A stretch of DNA of 57,923 nt from Sphingomonadales bacterium. Lineage in GTDB: Bacteria > Pseudomonadota > Alphaproteobacteria > Sphingomonadales > Sphingomonadaceae. Both the position numbers and the translations under genes were made by a program. Below the pieces are notes generated by a model, which worked only from the letters and a program-made list of their open reading frames with translations, was not told the origin of the DNA and did no database searches. Positions 1 to 8,782 of the stretch are shown here, in pieces. The stretch is from the NCBI GenBank assembly GCA_018971065.1, contig JAGWVC010000009.1:1-57923 (forward strand), written 5' to 3'. Every line of letters begins with the position of its first letter. The first letter of the stretch is position 1.

Positions 1-614
1 TGGCGCAGCATCGGCGTGTCGATCGCACCGGGCATCACCGCGTTGACGCGGATGCCTTGCGGGGCATAATCGATGCTGCCGGTCTTGGTGAGGCCGATGA
101 CGCCGTGCTTGGCGGCCACATAGGCGGGATTGGCCGGCTGCGGACGCACCGAGCTGACCGAGCCGATGTTGACGATCGACCCGGTGCGGCCTTCCGCATT
201 GGGGCCTTGCGCCAGCATCTGCCGGATCTCGTACTTCATGCACAGCATCACCGAGCGCAGATCGACGTCGATCACCCGATCCCACGCCGCCATGTCGGCA
301 TCGCCGATCGGCAGCACATCGGGCGTGATCGCGGCGTTGTTCACCGCGCAGTCGAGCCGGCCGAAGGTGGCGACGGTTTCCTCGATCATCGCGATCACTT
401 GCGCTTCATCGGCGACGTTGCACGACACGAAGTGCGCCTTGCCCCCCGCATCGGTGATGCTGGCGACGGTTTCCTGGCCGGCGGCGGCGTTGAGGTCGGC
501 GACGACGACGCTGGCGCCGTAGCCGGCCATGACGCGGGCAGTGGCGGCACCCATGCCCATGCCGGCGCCGGTGACGATTGCGACTTTGCCATCAAGGCGA
601 TTACGGGCATTCAT
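1..614 (-). CDS. SDR family oxidoreductase, cut by left edge
   Basis: NAD(P)-dependent short-chain dehydrogenase/reductase; about 204 residues are visible and the C-terminal end lies outside the window. Seen: an N-terminal cofactor motif TGAGMGMG near residue 16, NNAA where NNAG is usual, a catalytic serine region (IGSVSS), the YVAAK form of YxxxK, and the start of the usual post-active-site segment (NAVMPGAIDTP). The ATG overlaps the TGA of the cytochrome c gene (ATGA), so it is translationally coupled as third gene after a secreted flavoprotein and a cytochrome. Substrate unknown; an alcohol/ketone step in the same pathway is inference. Confidence 0.9.
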   Translation of the reverse strand, partial: MNARNRLDGKVAIVTGAGMGMGAATARVMAGYGASVVVADLNAAAGQETVASITDAGGKAHFVSCNVADEAQVIAMIEETVATFGRLDCAVNNAAITPDVLPIGDADMAAWDRVIDVDLRSVMLCMKYEIRQMLAQGPNAEGRTGSIVNIGSVSSVRPQPANPAYVAAKHGVIGLTKTGSIDYAPQGIRVNAVMPGAIDTPMLR

Positions 615-1003
615 GGTTTGGCTCCTTGCTTGATCCATGCGCGGATCAGCTTGATCCGTTCGGGGGACAGGGGGGCGGCGCCGAACGGCATCTGCGTGCC
701 GGTGCCGTCGTGGGCGACCTGGGTGCCTTCGAGCTTCATCACCAGGTACGACTGGTCGGGCTTGCCGGGGGCGATGCGCATCAGCGCCGGGGCTTCGATT
801 GAGGGCACGTTGACGGTGAACGACAGCGCGTACTTGGGCACGAGCGACATGCGCCCGGCCTCGACGCCGACCTGATGGCAGGTGGCGCAGGTGGATTTCA
901 GGATCGGCGCGATGTCGCGGGTGAAATCGACCGGGGCGTCCTTGGCGATGGCGGGTGTGTAGGCGGCGAGCGTGGCGGCGATGATGATCGGAAGCGTCTT
1001 CAT
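611..1003 (-). CDS. Secreted monoheme c-type cytochrome
   Basis: 130-residue protein with a Sec signal peptide (residues 1-20, ending AIA before KDAP) and one heme c motif, CATCH, at residues 39-43. A TQMPFG segment near residue 100 offers the likely distal Met ligand. Small periplasmic cytochromes of this type accept electrons from dehydrogenases. It follows the Tat-exported flavoprotein by 5 bases and overlaps the next SDR start, so it is probably that flavoprotein's electron acceptor (inference from position). The start is the only ATG in front of a proper signal sequence. Confidence 0.9.
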   Translation of the reverse strand: MKTLPIIIAATLAAYTPAIAKDAPVDFTRDIAPILKSTCATCHQVGVEAGRMSLVPKYALSFTVNVPSIEAPALMRIAPGKPDQSYLVMKLEGTQVAHDGTGTQMPFGAAPLSPERIKLIRAWIKQGAKP

Positions 1004-1008
1004 GGATA

Positions 1009-2742
1009 TTATCCCTTTGCCGCGTTCATGCCGGCGATGTAGCCGAAGGTGACCGCCGGGCCGATCGTGCCGCCGGCGCCGAGGTAGGCCTGACCGGTGG
1101 GGGCGGCGATGCAGTTGCCCGCGGCATAGAGCCCGGGGATCGGCGTGCCGTCGGCCGCCAAAACTTGCGCCTGCGCGTTGATCTGCGGGCCGCCCGAGGT
1201 GTCGAGCGTGCCGGGGCCGAGCAGGATGCAATAGAAGGGGCCGGCATCGGCGAACGGGTGCATCACCGGGTTCGGGTAGGGGTTGGGCGGAAATGCGGTG
1301 CCCGCGCGCCGCGACGAGAACAGCAGATGCCATTCGCGGTCGTAAAGCGCCTTGCCGCGCTGGAATTCGGGATCGACGCCGGCTTTGGCATAGCCGTTGA
1401 AATTGGCGATGGTCTGCTTGGCGGTTTCGGCAAAGCTGGGCGCGAGGCGGACGCCGCCGGTCTGGTTGGCGTATTTCGCCAGTTGCGCATCGACATTCGC
1501 GAACAGGTCTTCCCACGTGGCGCCGGCGATCAGGTGCGGTTGCTCGCCCTTGTGCGCGGGGAACGGGAAGGCGCCGCCGAACGCGTCGATCGAGCGTTCG
1601 TCGAACAGCATCAACTGGATGTGGTTCGAATATTCCTCGTGGCCGGCGTCGTAGTGGAAGTGCGACTGGGTGCGGTCGTTGTAGTCGCGCTTTTCGTTGA
1701 CCACGCGCTTGCCGTACTTGTTGACGAGGATCATCGAATCGCCCGGCAGCACGAACGCGCCCCAGCCGACGCCGCGATTGTCGAGCGCCTCGCCCAGCAC
1801 GACCTGGCTGCGCCACGCGGTGCCGAGGTTGCCCATCTTCGCGCCGGTGGCCTGCGCGAGCTCGATGAAATCGCCGGTCGAGCCGGGGAGCGAGCAGGTG
1901 CCGTAGACCCACGGCTGATGCAGGCGGCACAGTTCGACATTGTGCGAATAGCCGCCCGTGCCGAATACCACGCCCTTGCGCGCGCGGACGCGGATGGTCC
2001 TGCCTTCCTGCTCGGCCTCGACCCCGATGACACGACCGCCGGCGTCGCGGACGATGCGGGTGACGCGGGTTTCGAGCAGGGTGGGCACCTTGTGCGCTTC
2101 GAGGAAGGCGTGGAGGTGGGTGATCAGGCTGCCGCCGCCTTCGGCTGAGCCGGAGCCGACTGCCGGCTCCAACGTGCGGCCGGTGGGCACCTTGTTCTCG
2201 GGCAGGTGGTCGGCATAGTCGGGCGCGGGGTGATCGACCTGGAACATGCGGAACTGCTTGAACTGCACGGCGTCGATCGCGCGCAGCCGGTCGATCGCTT
2301 CCGAGCCGTGGTCGTAGAACGCCTCGATCACGCGATAGCGGTTCTCGTCGAGCCCGAGCGTGGGGCTCGACGGGTCGTATTCGCGCGCGAAGCCGTAACG
2401 GACGGCGTAGCGCAGCGCGTCGTCCTTGGCGTCGGCGATGCCCTGTTGCCTGAGGATGAAGTTGTTGAAGATCCAGATCACCCCGCCCGATTTGGCGGTG
2501 GTGCCACCGGCGAGCGGCATCTTTTCGAGCAGCATGGCGGTGGCGCCCTGGGTGGTGGCGATGACGGCGGCGGTGCTGGCGGCGGCGCCGCTGCCCACGC
2601 AGAGCACATCGACCTCGTGATCCCAATGATCGGCGGCGGGGGGTTCGGCCGTGCGGGCGGCGGTGCCCCCGGCGATGGCAGCGGCCGCAGCCGCGCCGGC
2701 GCCCGCCAGCACGCGGCGGCGGTCGACTTGCGTGTGGTTCAT
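1009..2742 (-). CDS. Tat-exported FAD-dependent dehydrogenase (FAD_binding_2 / KstD-like)
   Basis: 577 residues. The N-terminus has a twin-arginine signal (DRRRVLAG followed by an Ala-rich stretch), then an FAD-binding VGSGAAAS motif and GGTTAKSGG, as in fumarate reductase and 3-ketosteroid 1-dehydrogenase flavoproteins. The C-terminus has GLYAAGN and QAYLGAGG, the latter matching the region that holds the catalytic Tyr and Gly in KstD enzymes. The start was chosen because GGAGAAGG lies 7 bases upstream; an upstream ATG at 2808 would bury the Tat signal. It is followed by a cytochrome c gene, so it probably acts in the periplasm and passes electrons to it. Substrate not determinable. Confidence 0.88.
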   Translation of the reverse strand: MNHTQVDRRRVLAGAGAAAAAAIAGGTAARTAEPPAADHWDHEVDVLCVGSGAAASTAAVIATTQGATAMLLEKMPLAGGTTAKSGGVIWIFNNFILRQQGIADAKDDALRYAVRYGFAREYDPSSPTLGLDENRYRVIEAFYDHGSEAIDRLRAIDAVQFKQFRMFQVDHPAPDYADHLPENKVPTGRTLEPAVGSGSAEGGGSLITHLHAFLEAHKVPTLLETRVTRIVRDAGGRVIGVEAEQEGRTIRVRARKGVVFGTGGYSHNVELCRLHQPWVYGTCSLPGSTGDFIELAQATGAKMGNLGTAWRSQVVLGEALDNRGVGWGAFVLPGDSMILVNKYGKRVVNEKRDYNDRTQSHFHYDAGHEEYSNHIQLMLFDERSIDAFGGAFPFPAHKGEQPHLIAGATWEDLFANVDAQLAKYANQTGGVRLAPSFAETAKQTIANFNGYAKAGVDPEFQRGKALYDREWHLLFSSRRAGTAFPPNPYPNPVMHPFADAGPFYCILLGPGTLDTSGGPQINAQAQVLAADGTPIPGLYAAGNCIAAPTGQAYLGAGGTIGPAVTFGYIAGMNAAKG

Positions 2743-2848
2743 GGCGGTTCCTTCTCCCGGATGTGTCCGTTGGCTGGGGAACCTAGTGGCGGACCGCGTT
2801 TGGTCCACTCGACTTAATAACAGGCGGGCATGCCGGAAAACGGCTGAT

Positions 2849-2873
2849 GCCGCCCGGGACCGGCCCGGGCGGC
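2849..2873 (-). terminator. GC-rich hairpin after Rieske gene
   Basis: Ten-base arms GCCGCCCGGG and CCCGGGCGGC around a 5-base loop lie just downstream of the Rieske gene ending at 2885. On the minus strand a TTTT run follows only after about 8 bases, so it is an imperfect intrinsic terminator or a partial barrier before the flavoprotein gene. Confidence 0.45.
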
Positions 2874-2884
2874 GTTGGAAGTCG

Positions 2885-4228
2885 TCAGCGACGCCCTTCG
2901 ATGTAGTCGTTGATCACCTCGTGGAAGCGGCGGATGCGCGTTTCCTGCTCGGTGAGATAGGCGTCGTCATGCCCGCGGCTGCGCAGGCCCTGCTGCTGCG
3001 AGACGGCGACGGCGAGATCCTGCGAGAGGAAATCGCCTTGCGCGATCTTCGCTTCGGCGAGGCCGAACAGCGCGGTCTCGTGCTCGGCTTCTTCCCATGG
3101 GCGGTTGCCGTAGAGCGTGGGAATCTCCTGCCCCTTCAGTTCGGGCGAGAGATACCAGTAGTCGAACGTGGACCAGTTGGGGTCGTCCAGGTCCGGCTCG
3201 GTGCGGAACATGTGCAGTCCTTCCGGCGTCCCCGTGATGGTGAAGTTGGGGAAACAGGTGTGGTGGAACTGGTCGGTCAGTTCCTCGTCGCTGAACGCGG
3301 CGAAGTGGTTCCAGCCGCGTTCCGGCCCCAGCTTGCGCCGCGCCTGCTGCAGCGCCACGCGCGCTTCCTGCGCGCGGCCTTCGTAGTCATCCGGGTTCAC
3401 GCCCCATTCCTTGAGCACTTCGGCCCACAGCGGCTTCATCTGGTTCTTGTCCAGATAGCGGCTGGAGGGTTGCAGCTTCTCGATCATGCGGTTGTGGCCG
3501 CTGGGGTACATCTCGAAGTGGGTGGTCGAGTAATGATCGTCGATCATCGGCTCGAACTGCGGATGCACAGCCGGCAGGTGATAGCTCTCGTTGAAGTTGT
3601 CGCTGGCGAACTTCCAGTTGGTGTTGACGCGCACGGTCAGCCAGACGACGCGCTTCCAGTTCTTCAGGTCGCGGTTGCGCAGCAGCTCGGGGATCGGTGC
3701 CAGGTATTCCAGCAGCGGCACCGCGTTGGGGTCGAAGCTGTAGAACACGAAGCCGCCCCAGGTCTCGCAGGGCACTTCCTTCATGCGCAGCTTGCCGCAG
3801 GGGTTGCCTTGCGGGAAATCCTCGGGATCCTGAACCCAGTCGAGCGCGCCGTCGATGTTCCATTTCCAGCCGTGGTACGGGCAGGTCAGGTGCTCGGAAA
3901 CGCCGCCTTCCTCGCTCATTATCAGGCGATTGCCGCGGTGGCGGCAGACGTTGTAGAAGGCGCGGATGCCGCCGTCCTTCTGGCGGATCATGATCACCGA
4001 TTCATGCAGGAAGTTGTGCACGACGTAATCGCCGGCTTCCTCAAGTTGCGCTTCGCGTGCGCCCACATGCCAGACGCGGGTCCACATCTTTTCCCACTCA
4101 AGTTTCGCGAAATCCTTCGACCAGTAGCGGTCGCCGGTGATCGCATCGCCGCGCGCACGCGGGAATTCGGCGGTCTCGTGCTGGGGGAACGATCCCTCGA
4201 CGGGCGGGACAGTCAGGTACTCTGCCAT
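2885..4228 (-). CDS. Rieske non-heme iron oxygenase, alpha subunit
   Basis: 447-residue aromatic-ring-hydroxylating-type oxygenase. Rieske [2Fe-2S] ligands are CRH (Cys95, His97) and CPYH (Cys116, His119). The catalytic iron site is DNFNESYHLPAVH with His217 and His222, and Asp210 as the bridging residue. Length fits a stand-alone alpha subunit; no beta subunit or reductase is adjacent. GGAGA lies before the ATG. It closes the operon that begins with the receptor at 12.2 kb and resembles the enzymes at 5295 and 13204, so the three are probably paralogues acting on related compounds or successive steps. It could be mono- or dioxygenase. Confidence 0.93.
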   Translation of the reverse strand: MAEYLTVPPVEGSFPQHETAEFPRARGDAITGDRYWSKDFAKLEWEKMWTRVWHVGAREAQLEEAGDYVVHNFLHESVIMIRQKDGGIRAFYNVCRHRGNRLIMSEEGGVSEHLTCPYHGWKWNIDGALDWVQDPEDFPQGNPCGKLRMKEVPCETWGGFVFYSFDPNAVPLLEYLAPIPELLRNRDLKNWKRVVWLTVRVNTNWKFASDNFNESYHLPAVHPQFEPMIDDHYSTTHFEMYPSGHNRMIEKLQPSSRYLDKNQMKPLWAEVLKEWGVNPDDYEGRAQEARVALQQARRKLGPERGWNHFAAFSDEELTDQFHHTCFPNFTITGTPEGLHMFRTEPDLDDPNWSTFDYWYLSPELKGQEIPTLYGNRPWEEAEHETALFGLAEAKIAQGDFLSQDLAVAVSQQQGLRSRGHDDAYLTEQETRIRRFHEVINDYIEGRR

Positions 4229-4304
4229 TTCAGGTCTCCGGTAGGCCGGGTTTTCTCCCCTCGACCCCGACCGGGTGCAGTGATCGTTTCTGTTGTTGTT
4301 GAAA

Positions 4305-4721
4305 TCAGCCCGGCGGAATCAGGAAATCCATCCAGTAGCGGGCGAATTTCCAGCCTTCGCCGGTGCGAACGACATCGAAATAGTAGCGGCCGTTGACGGT
4401 GATCGACGAGCCGTCCTTGCCCCGGCCCATGCCGGTGACATAGGTGCGGATCGAAGCAGTATCGCCATGATAGGCGGTCACCGCGAAGTTGCTGACATAG
4501 TGCGCGAGGTGCGCGTTGCCGGCAAAGGCGCCGGTGTAGAACTCGCGCACGCCGGCATGGCCCGAGACTTTCGCCATGCCGATGCCCGACAGGTCGAATT
4601 CGCAATCGGGGGTGAACAGGCGCGCCACGTCATCCGGATCGCCCATCGCATCGACTGCGGCCGCATAGGCGATGGTGAGGTCTTCAAGCGCGATACGGTC
4701 TTCGAGCGGGCAGGCAGTCAT
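4305..4721 (-). CDS. NTF2-like (SnoaL-type) protein
   Basis: 138 residues of the NTF2/SnoaL cone fold: N-terminal helix EDRIALEDLTIAY, a VARLFTPDCEFDL strand, and a C-terminal sheet ending in EGWKFARYWMDFL. Members act as isomerases, dehydratases, cyclases or as small dioxygenase-associated proteins. It lies 26 bases after the VOC gene and 76 before the Rieske gene, inside one minus-strand operon. No catalytic residues can be assigned with certainty. Confidence 0.85.
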   Translation of the reverse strand: MTACPLEDRIALEDLTIAYAAAVDAMGDPDDVARLFTPDCEFDLSGIGMAKVSGHAGVREFYTGAFAGNAHLAHYVSNFAVTAYHGDTASIRTYVTGMGRGKDGSSITVNGRYYFDVVRTGEGWKFARYWMDFLIPPG

Positions 4722-4747
4722 CGGTCAGATCCTCAGGAAGGCCAAAT

Positions 4748-5290
4748 TCAGGACGGAAAGCCGGGGCGCAGCGGGTCGGTCACGCCGTCCCACTCCAGCG
4801 CGGCAGCGGCGATGCGCTGGAAGAATTCGGTCTGGCTCTCGTGTTGCTCGACCAGCTCGACCATGCAGCCAATCGCGGCGCTGGTATCGACGTAGGAAAA
4901 CCGCAGCGGCCCGAACATGCCATCGACCGAGGTGACGAAGCCCTTGCTGCGATAATGCGCGTAGGCCGCATCGTAGTCGTCGCAATAGATCGCCAGATGA
5001 TGAAAGCCCTGCGCGCCCTTGGCGATCGTGTCGCGATAGGCCGAGGGGCTGTCGCAGTGTTGCTGGATCAGCTCGATCTGGATGCCGCCCGACTGCGCCA
5101 GCGCCACCGAGAAATCGAGGCCTTCCCGCTTTTCTCCGCGATAGCTGTATTCCGCCAGTTGCACGTGCGGCACCATCAGGAATGGACCGACCCCGGTGGT
5201 CTCGACCCAGCGCATCGCCGCGGCCTCCACGTCATCGACGATGAAGGCCACTTGCACGAAGTGCTTGCCGGGAACGCCGGGGGCGAACAT
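4748..5290 (-). CDS. VOC (glyoxalase/bleomycin-resistance fold) protein
   Basis: 180 residues with the paired beta-alpha-beta modules of the vicinal-oxygen-chelate superfamily: FVQVAFIVDDVEAA near the N-terminus and GFHHLAIYCDDYDAA in the middle, with IELIQQ and MVELVEQ strands. In the second half a metal-ligand His is visible (FHH) and a Glu in VELVEQ; the first half has Q in the usual His position, so metal binding is uncertain. Gap of 4 bases after the Rieske gene. Related to the VOC gene at 36298. Function could be epimerase, lyase or ring-cleavage; not assigned. Confidence 0.85.
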   Translation of the reverse strand: MFAPGVPGKHFVQVAFIVDDVEAAAMRWVETTGVGPFLMVPHVQLAEYSYRGEKREGLDFSVALAQSGGIQIELIQQHCDSPSAYRDTIAKGAQGFHHLAIYCDDYDAAYAHYRSKGFVTSVDGMFGPLRFSYVDTSAAIGCMVELVEQHESQTEFFQRIAAAALEWDGVTDPLRPGFPS

Positions 5291-5294
5291 CCGA

Positions 5295-6614
5295 TCAATC
5301 CTTGCCTTGGACCATGTCGTTCAGCAGTTCGTGGAACCGCTGCACACGCTTTTCCTGGCCGGGCAGGATGCAGCCCTTGAAGCCACGGCTGTTTAGCCCC
5401 TGCTGCTGGGTGGTGCCGATTGACAGGTCCTGATCGGCCACGAAGCCCACCGAAACACCGTCGCCATACTTGCTGTGGCGCATGATCGCGTCCTGCTGGA
5501 ACGGCGCCGGGCCGACCGGGGTTTCGATCGTGTCCATGCCGGCAACCGGCGGATAGAGGCACCAGTGATGGAACACGCACTTTTCCGGATCGGTCGGGTG
5601 CGGCTCGGTGCGCAGGATCTGGCACTGCTCGGGCGACATCGTCAGCGTCAGGTTGGGGAACATCGTGCAGTGGAAATAGTCCACCAGTTGCTGGTCGCTC
5701 ATCGCGTCATAGTTGTAGCCGCGCGCGGCACCCTGCTCGCGCTTGGCCTTGATCACCGCGGCGCGGATCTCGCTGGTGCGGCCACGGTATTCCTTGGGGT
5801 CGATACCCCAGGCTTCGGCCGCCTCGTACAGCCCCGGCGGCACGTCGCCGCTTTCGTAGTCCTTGCGGGTGGTGGCCTGGTGGCCGATCATCCACATCGA
5901 GTTGTGGCCCGAAGGATACATCTCGAACAGCGTGGTCGGCAGGCCGTCGTTGATGAAGGTGGACAGTTCCGGGTGGATCGTCGGCAGGTGATAGCTCTCG
6001 TTGAAGTTGTCGCGGATGATCTTCCAGTTGAAATCGCAATCCGCCGAGAGGTTCAGCACGCGCGCCCAGTTTTCCAGGCCATAGCCCTTCAGGCGCTCCG
6101 GATAAGGCTCCAGCCATTCGAGCAGCGGCTTGACGTCCTCGTCCATGCACCACCACACGAACGGCCCCCAGGTGTCGCAGCGCAGTTCGGCCAGATGGAC
6201 CTTGCCGCACGGGTTGCCGCCGGCGAAGTCGTCGGGGTCCTGCACGTGCGCCAGCGTGCCGTCGATGTCGAACGACCAGGCGTGATAGCCGCAGGTGATG
6301 CGGTTGACGCTGGTGGCGTCGCCCAGGATCAGCCGGTTCCCGCGATGCGGGCAGGTGTTGTAGAAGGCGCGGACCGATCCGTCTTCCTGACGGACCATGA
6401 TCACCGATTCCTTGCCCAGGTTGTGACGGATGACGTCGCCCGGCTCGGCCAGGTCAGCCAGCATCCCGCCCAGATGCCAGACCTTCGGCCACAGGTGCTT
6501 GTTCTCCAGGTCCATCCACTCACGGGTGATGTAGCGATCGGCGGTGATGCTGTCGCCACGCACCGGCGGATCGAATTCCTGCGAATAGCGCGAGACGTTC
6601 TGGGGGGCGTTCAT
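5295..6614 (-). CDS. Rieske non-heme iron oxygenase, alpha subunit
   Basis: 439 residues. Rieske ligands Cys88/His90 (CPHRG) and Cys108/His111 (CGYHAW, where CPYHGW is common). Catalytic iron site DNFNESYHLPTIH with Asp202, His209 and His214. AGGAG lies 9 bases before the ATG. Shares the N-terminal pattern D-x-I/V-T-x-DRY and VWH with the enzymes at 2885 and 13204. Sits mid-operon between an NTF2-like gene and a VOC gene. No own reductase or beta subunit. Confidence 0.93.
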   Translation of the reverse strand: MNAPQNVSRYSQEFDPPVRGDSITADRYITREWMDLENKHLWPKVWHLGGMLADLAEPGDVIRHNLGKESVIMVRQEDGSVRAFYNTCPHRGNRLILGDATSVNRITCGYHAWSFDIDGTLAHVQDPDDFAGGNPCGKVHLAELRCDTWGPFVWWCMDEDVKPLLEWLEPYPERLKGYGLENWARVLNLSADCDFNWKIIRDNFNESYHLPTIHPELSTFINDGLPTTLFEMYPSGHNSMWMIGHQATTRKDYESGDVPPGLYEAAEAWGIDPKEYRGRTSEIRAAVIKAKREQGAARGYNYDAMSDQQLVDYFHCTMFPNLTLTMSPEQCQILRTEPHPTDPEKCVFHHWCLYPPVAGMDTIETPVGPAPFQQDAIMRHSKYGDGVSVGFVADQDLSIGTTQQQGLNSRGFKGCILPGQEKRVQRFHELLNDMVQGKD

Positions 6615-6645
6615 CGGGGCAACTCCTGTGGGCGGTGCGGTCTGT

Positions 6646-7179
6646 TTACTGGGGCCAGTTGCGGTGCTGGCTGAAATCCTCTCCGCGCCGTCCGCCCCGG
6701 TTGGTGGTGGGGTTGGCGGCGAAGAAGCCGTGGTCGGCCGGCTCGTCTCTCACCCAGTCGGTGATAAGGTGGCGGCGGCGAATCCTCCACTCGCCATTGT
6801 TACAGGCATATTCGTCCACGTACCGCCCGGCGATGAACAGGTCATGCGGATTGCCCGCTTCGTCGCAGGTGCCGTGCCAGGCCTGGAAGTAGCATTCACC
6901 GCTGGCCGAGGCGCCGTCGTGCATCTCGATGCGGACCTGCCCCAACAGGTGCTGGGTGGCCTCCATGCCCGCCAGCAGGTCTTGCGCGAACGTCACGAAG
7001 TCGTCCACCGGGCCGGCCATCAGCCCGCAATCGACGAAGGCATCGTCGTGAAAGGCCGAGCGTTGCAGCGCGGGGTCCAGCCGGTCCAGCCCGCGCATGT
7101 AGCGGTGGACGGCATCGGTGATGTCGCGCCGGGCGGCATAGTCGCGCATTTCGGCTTCAAGATCGAATGTCATGGTCAT
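6646..7179 (-). CDS. NTF2-like (SnoaL-type) protein
   Basis: 177 residues. SnoaL/NTF2-like fold with the helix DITDAVHRYMRGLDRLD, FHDDAFVDCGLMAGP, and a strand set ending WRIRRRHLITDW; the HRYxRGxDRxD helix recurs in the double protein at 8779. The start at 7179 has GGAG at the right distance and overlaps the stop of the GFA gene (ATGA). Belongs to the coupled run P450-GFA-NTF2-Rieske. Role unassigned; isomerase/hydratase or oxygenase accessory protein are the family options. Confidence 0.85.
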   Translation of the reverse strand: MTMTFDLEAEMRDYAARRDITDAVHRYMRGLDRLDPALQRSAFHDDAFVDCGLMAGPVDDFVTFAQDLLAGMEATQHLLGQVRIEMHDGASASGECYFQAWHGTCDEAGNPHDLFIAGRYVDEYACNNGEWRIRRRHLITDWVRDEPADHGFFAANPTTNRGGRRGEDFSQHRNWPQ

Positions 7180-7586
7180 TGCTTCTCCAGGCAGGTCACG
7201 CCCTCGGGCAGCGCGAACCAGTGTTGTGCGCTGCGCGTCCAGTAGTGGAGCGAGGGTTCGAGATCGGCGGTCACATCGAGCGTGCCGGCCTTGAAGAACA
7301 CGATGCCTTGCGTCCGCGCCGCGGCGGTGTCGCTGAGGATGGGGGAGCCGCAATCCGGGCAGAACTTGCGATTGACGTCCTCGCCGCTCGATCCCGGATG
7401 GGTGAAGGTTTTCAGCTCGCCGGAGATGCGGAAGGTGTCGCGCTTCGCCACGCCCACCACCGAGAACGCGGTGCCGGCCTGCTTCTGGCAATCGGTGCAG
7501 TGGCACACCACCATCGCCTTTGCCGGCCATTCGAGTTCATAGCGGACACCGCCGCACAGGCAGCCGCCGGTTCGTTTCGTGCTCAT
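7176..7586 (-). CDS. GFA/CENP-V domain zinc-binding protein
   Basis: 136 residues with the cysteine pattern of the glutathione-dependent formaldehyde-activating (GFA) family: CLCG (Cys9, Cys11), CHCTDCQ (Cys28, 30, 33) and CPDCG (Cys76, 79), all zinc ligands in the family. Members bind glutathione adducts or small aldehydes. Coupled to the P450 by ATGA overlap at its start and to the NTF2 gene at its end. A P450 or Rieske O-demethylation would release formaldehyde, which would give this gene a reason to be here (inference). Confidence 0.88.
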   Translation of the reverse strand: MSTKRTGGCLCGGVRYELEWPAKAMVVCHCTDCQKQAGTAFSVVGVAKRDTFRISGELKTFTHPGSSGEDVNRKFCPDCGSPILSDTAAARTQGIVFFKAGTLDVTADLEPSLHYWTRSAQHWFALPEGVTCLEKQ

Positions 7587-8782
7587 GCGTCCCACTCCAG
7601 GATCACGCGGTTGATCTGGCCGACCAGCCCACCCGAGCAGCGCGTGTCGGCATCGGCGGCAATGCGGAAATCGGGAATGCGCCGCAGCCATTCCTGGATG
7701 GTGATCGCCACTTCGGCGCGCGCCAGTTCCTGCCCGGGGCACATGTGCGGGCCGGAACCGAACGCCGAATGCCGGCCACCGCGCCGCGCGAAATCGACCG
7801 TCAGCGCATCGGGGTTGACGCCCTCGTCCAGCCCGTGGACCTGGGTGGGGATGCACACCAGCTCGCCGGCCTTCAGCGGGCAGCCGTGGAAATCCATGTC
7901 CTCGCGCACGGTGCGGGCGATGGTGACCAGGCCGAAGCGGCGGAACAGCTCGTTGGTGGCGGCCATCACCCCGTTGGCGTCCTTCGCCGCCAGTTCGGCG
8001 CGGGCATCGGGATTGCGCGCCAGGAACAGCAGCACGAAACCCAGGAAGTTGACCACGGTATCGACCCCGGCGACCAGAATTTGCGTGCCCAGTGCCAGCG
8101 CCTCGTCGCGGCTCAGTTCGCGGCCATCGATCTGCGCGGTGACGATCTGGCTCAGCAGGTCGTCGCCCGGTGTGGCCCGCCGCGCGGCGATGATCGGGTC
8201 AAGATAGTCGTACAGCGCCTGCTTGCCCGCCTCGAACGGCATCGGCGGGTTGGGCCGGGTCATGCATTCGGCCCACATGCGGATGTTTGCCGCATCGGCC
8301 ATCGGCAGGTTCACCAGCGCCAGGAAAATGCGGATCGGCAGCACCTGCGCGTATTCGCCGGTGAAATCGCAGGAACCACGCGCGATGAAACCGTCGATCA
8401 GTTCAGCCGCCACCGCGCGGATCGAATCGTGCAGCTTGCGCACTTTCGCCAGCGCCATGCCGTCGTTCAGCAGCTTGCGATAAGGGCGATGCTCGGGCGG
8501 GTCGATCGTCGTCGGGATCAGCCCGTGCTTCTCGCCCACCGACTTGGGCACCACGATCACGCGGTTGGAAAAGCGCGTATGGTCAGACTGCACTTCGGCC
8601 AGCACGTCTCCGCCCAGCGCGATCCAGTGCCCTTCGTTGCGCGGCGTCCAGACCACCGGTGGCGCCGATTGCTGCAACGCCTGCCACGCGCGGTGGAAAT
8701 CGTCCGGCTGGCCGGGCAGGGCATAGATGTCGATGTCCACCACCCGTTCGGGCGGGACATGCGCGGGGGGCTGCGCGGTCAT
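7583..8782 (-). CDS. Cytochrome P450, CYP101 (P450cam)-like
   Basis: 399 residues, soluble class I bacterial P450. Heme-thiolate motif FGSGPHMCPG with Cys348; ExxR at Glu278-Arg281; I-helix GVDTVVNFL with the acid-alcohol pair Asp241-Thr242. From memory of P450cam the match runs along the whole chain (GHWIA, DPPEHR, YAxxxPIRIF, CxMTRP, YDYL, DTVVNF), so it fits CYP101 or a sister family. These enzymes hydroxylate terpenoids or similar hydrophobic rings. The usual ferredoxin and ferredoxin reductase genes are not next to it. GGGAGAG before the ATG; coupled to both neighbours. Confidence 0.93.
   Translation of the reverse strand: MTAQPPAHVPPERVVDIDIYALPGQPDDFHRAWQALQQSAPPVVWTPRNEGHWIALGGDVLAEVQSDHTRFSNRVIVVPKSVGEKHGLIPTTIDPPEHRPYRKLLNDGMALAKVRKLHDSIRAVAAELIDGFIARGSCDFTGEYAQVLPIRIFLALVNLPMADAANIRMWAECMTRPNPPMPFEAGKQALYDYLDPIIAARRATPGDDLLSQIVTAQIDGRELSRDEALALGTQILVAGVDTVVNFLGFVLLFLARNPDARAELAAKDANGVMAATNELFRRFGLVTIARTVREDMDFHGCPLKAGELVCIPTQVHGLDEGVNPDALTVDFARRGGRHSAFGSGPHMCPGQELARAEVAITIQEWLRRIPDFRIAADADTRCSGGLVGQINRVILEWDA

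Noticed and set aside
2823..2834. GGCGGGCATGCC preceded by AATAACA, resembling operator sites A-D
   Set aside because: The orientation relative to the downstream gene is reversed and the core is only loosely palindromic, so chance in GC-rich DNA is likely.
2651..4396. Long plus-strand open frames opposite the Rieske and flavoprotein genes
   Set aside because: They are mirrors of real minus-strand genes; no domain, no signal, no ribosome site.
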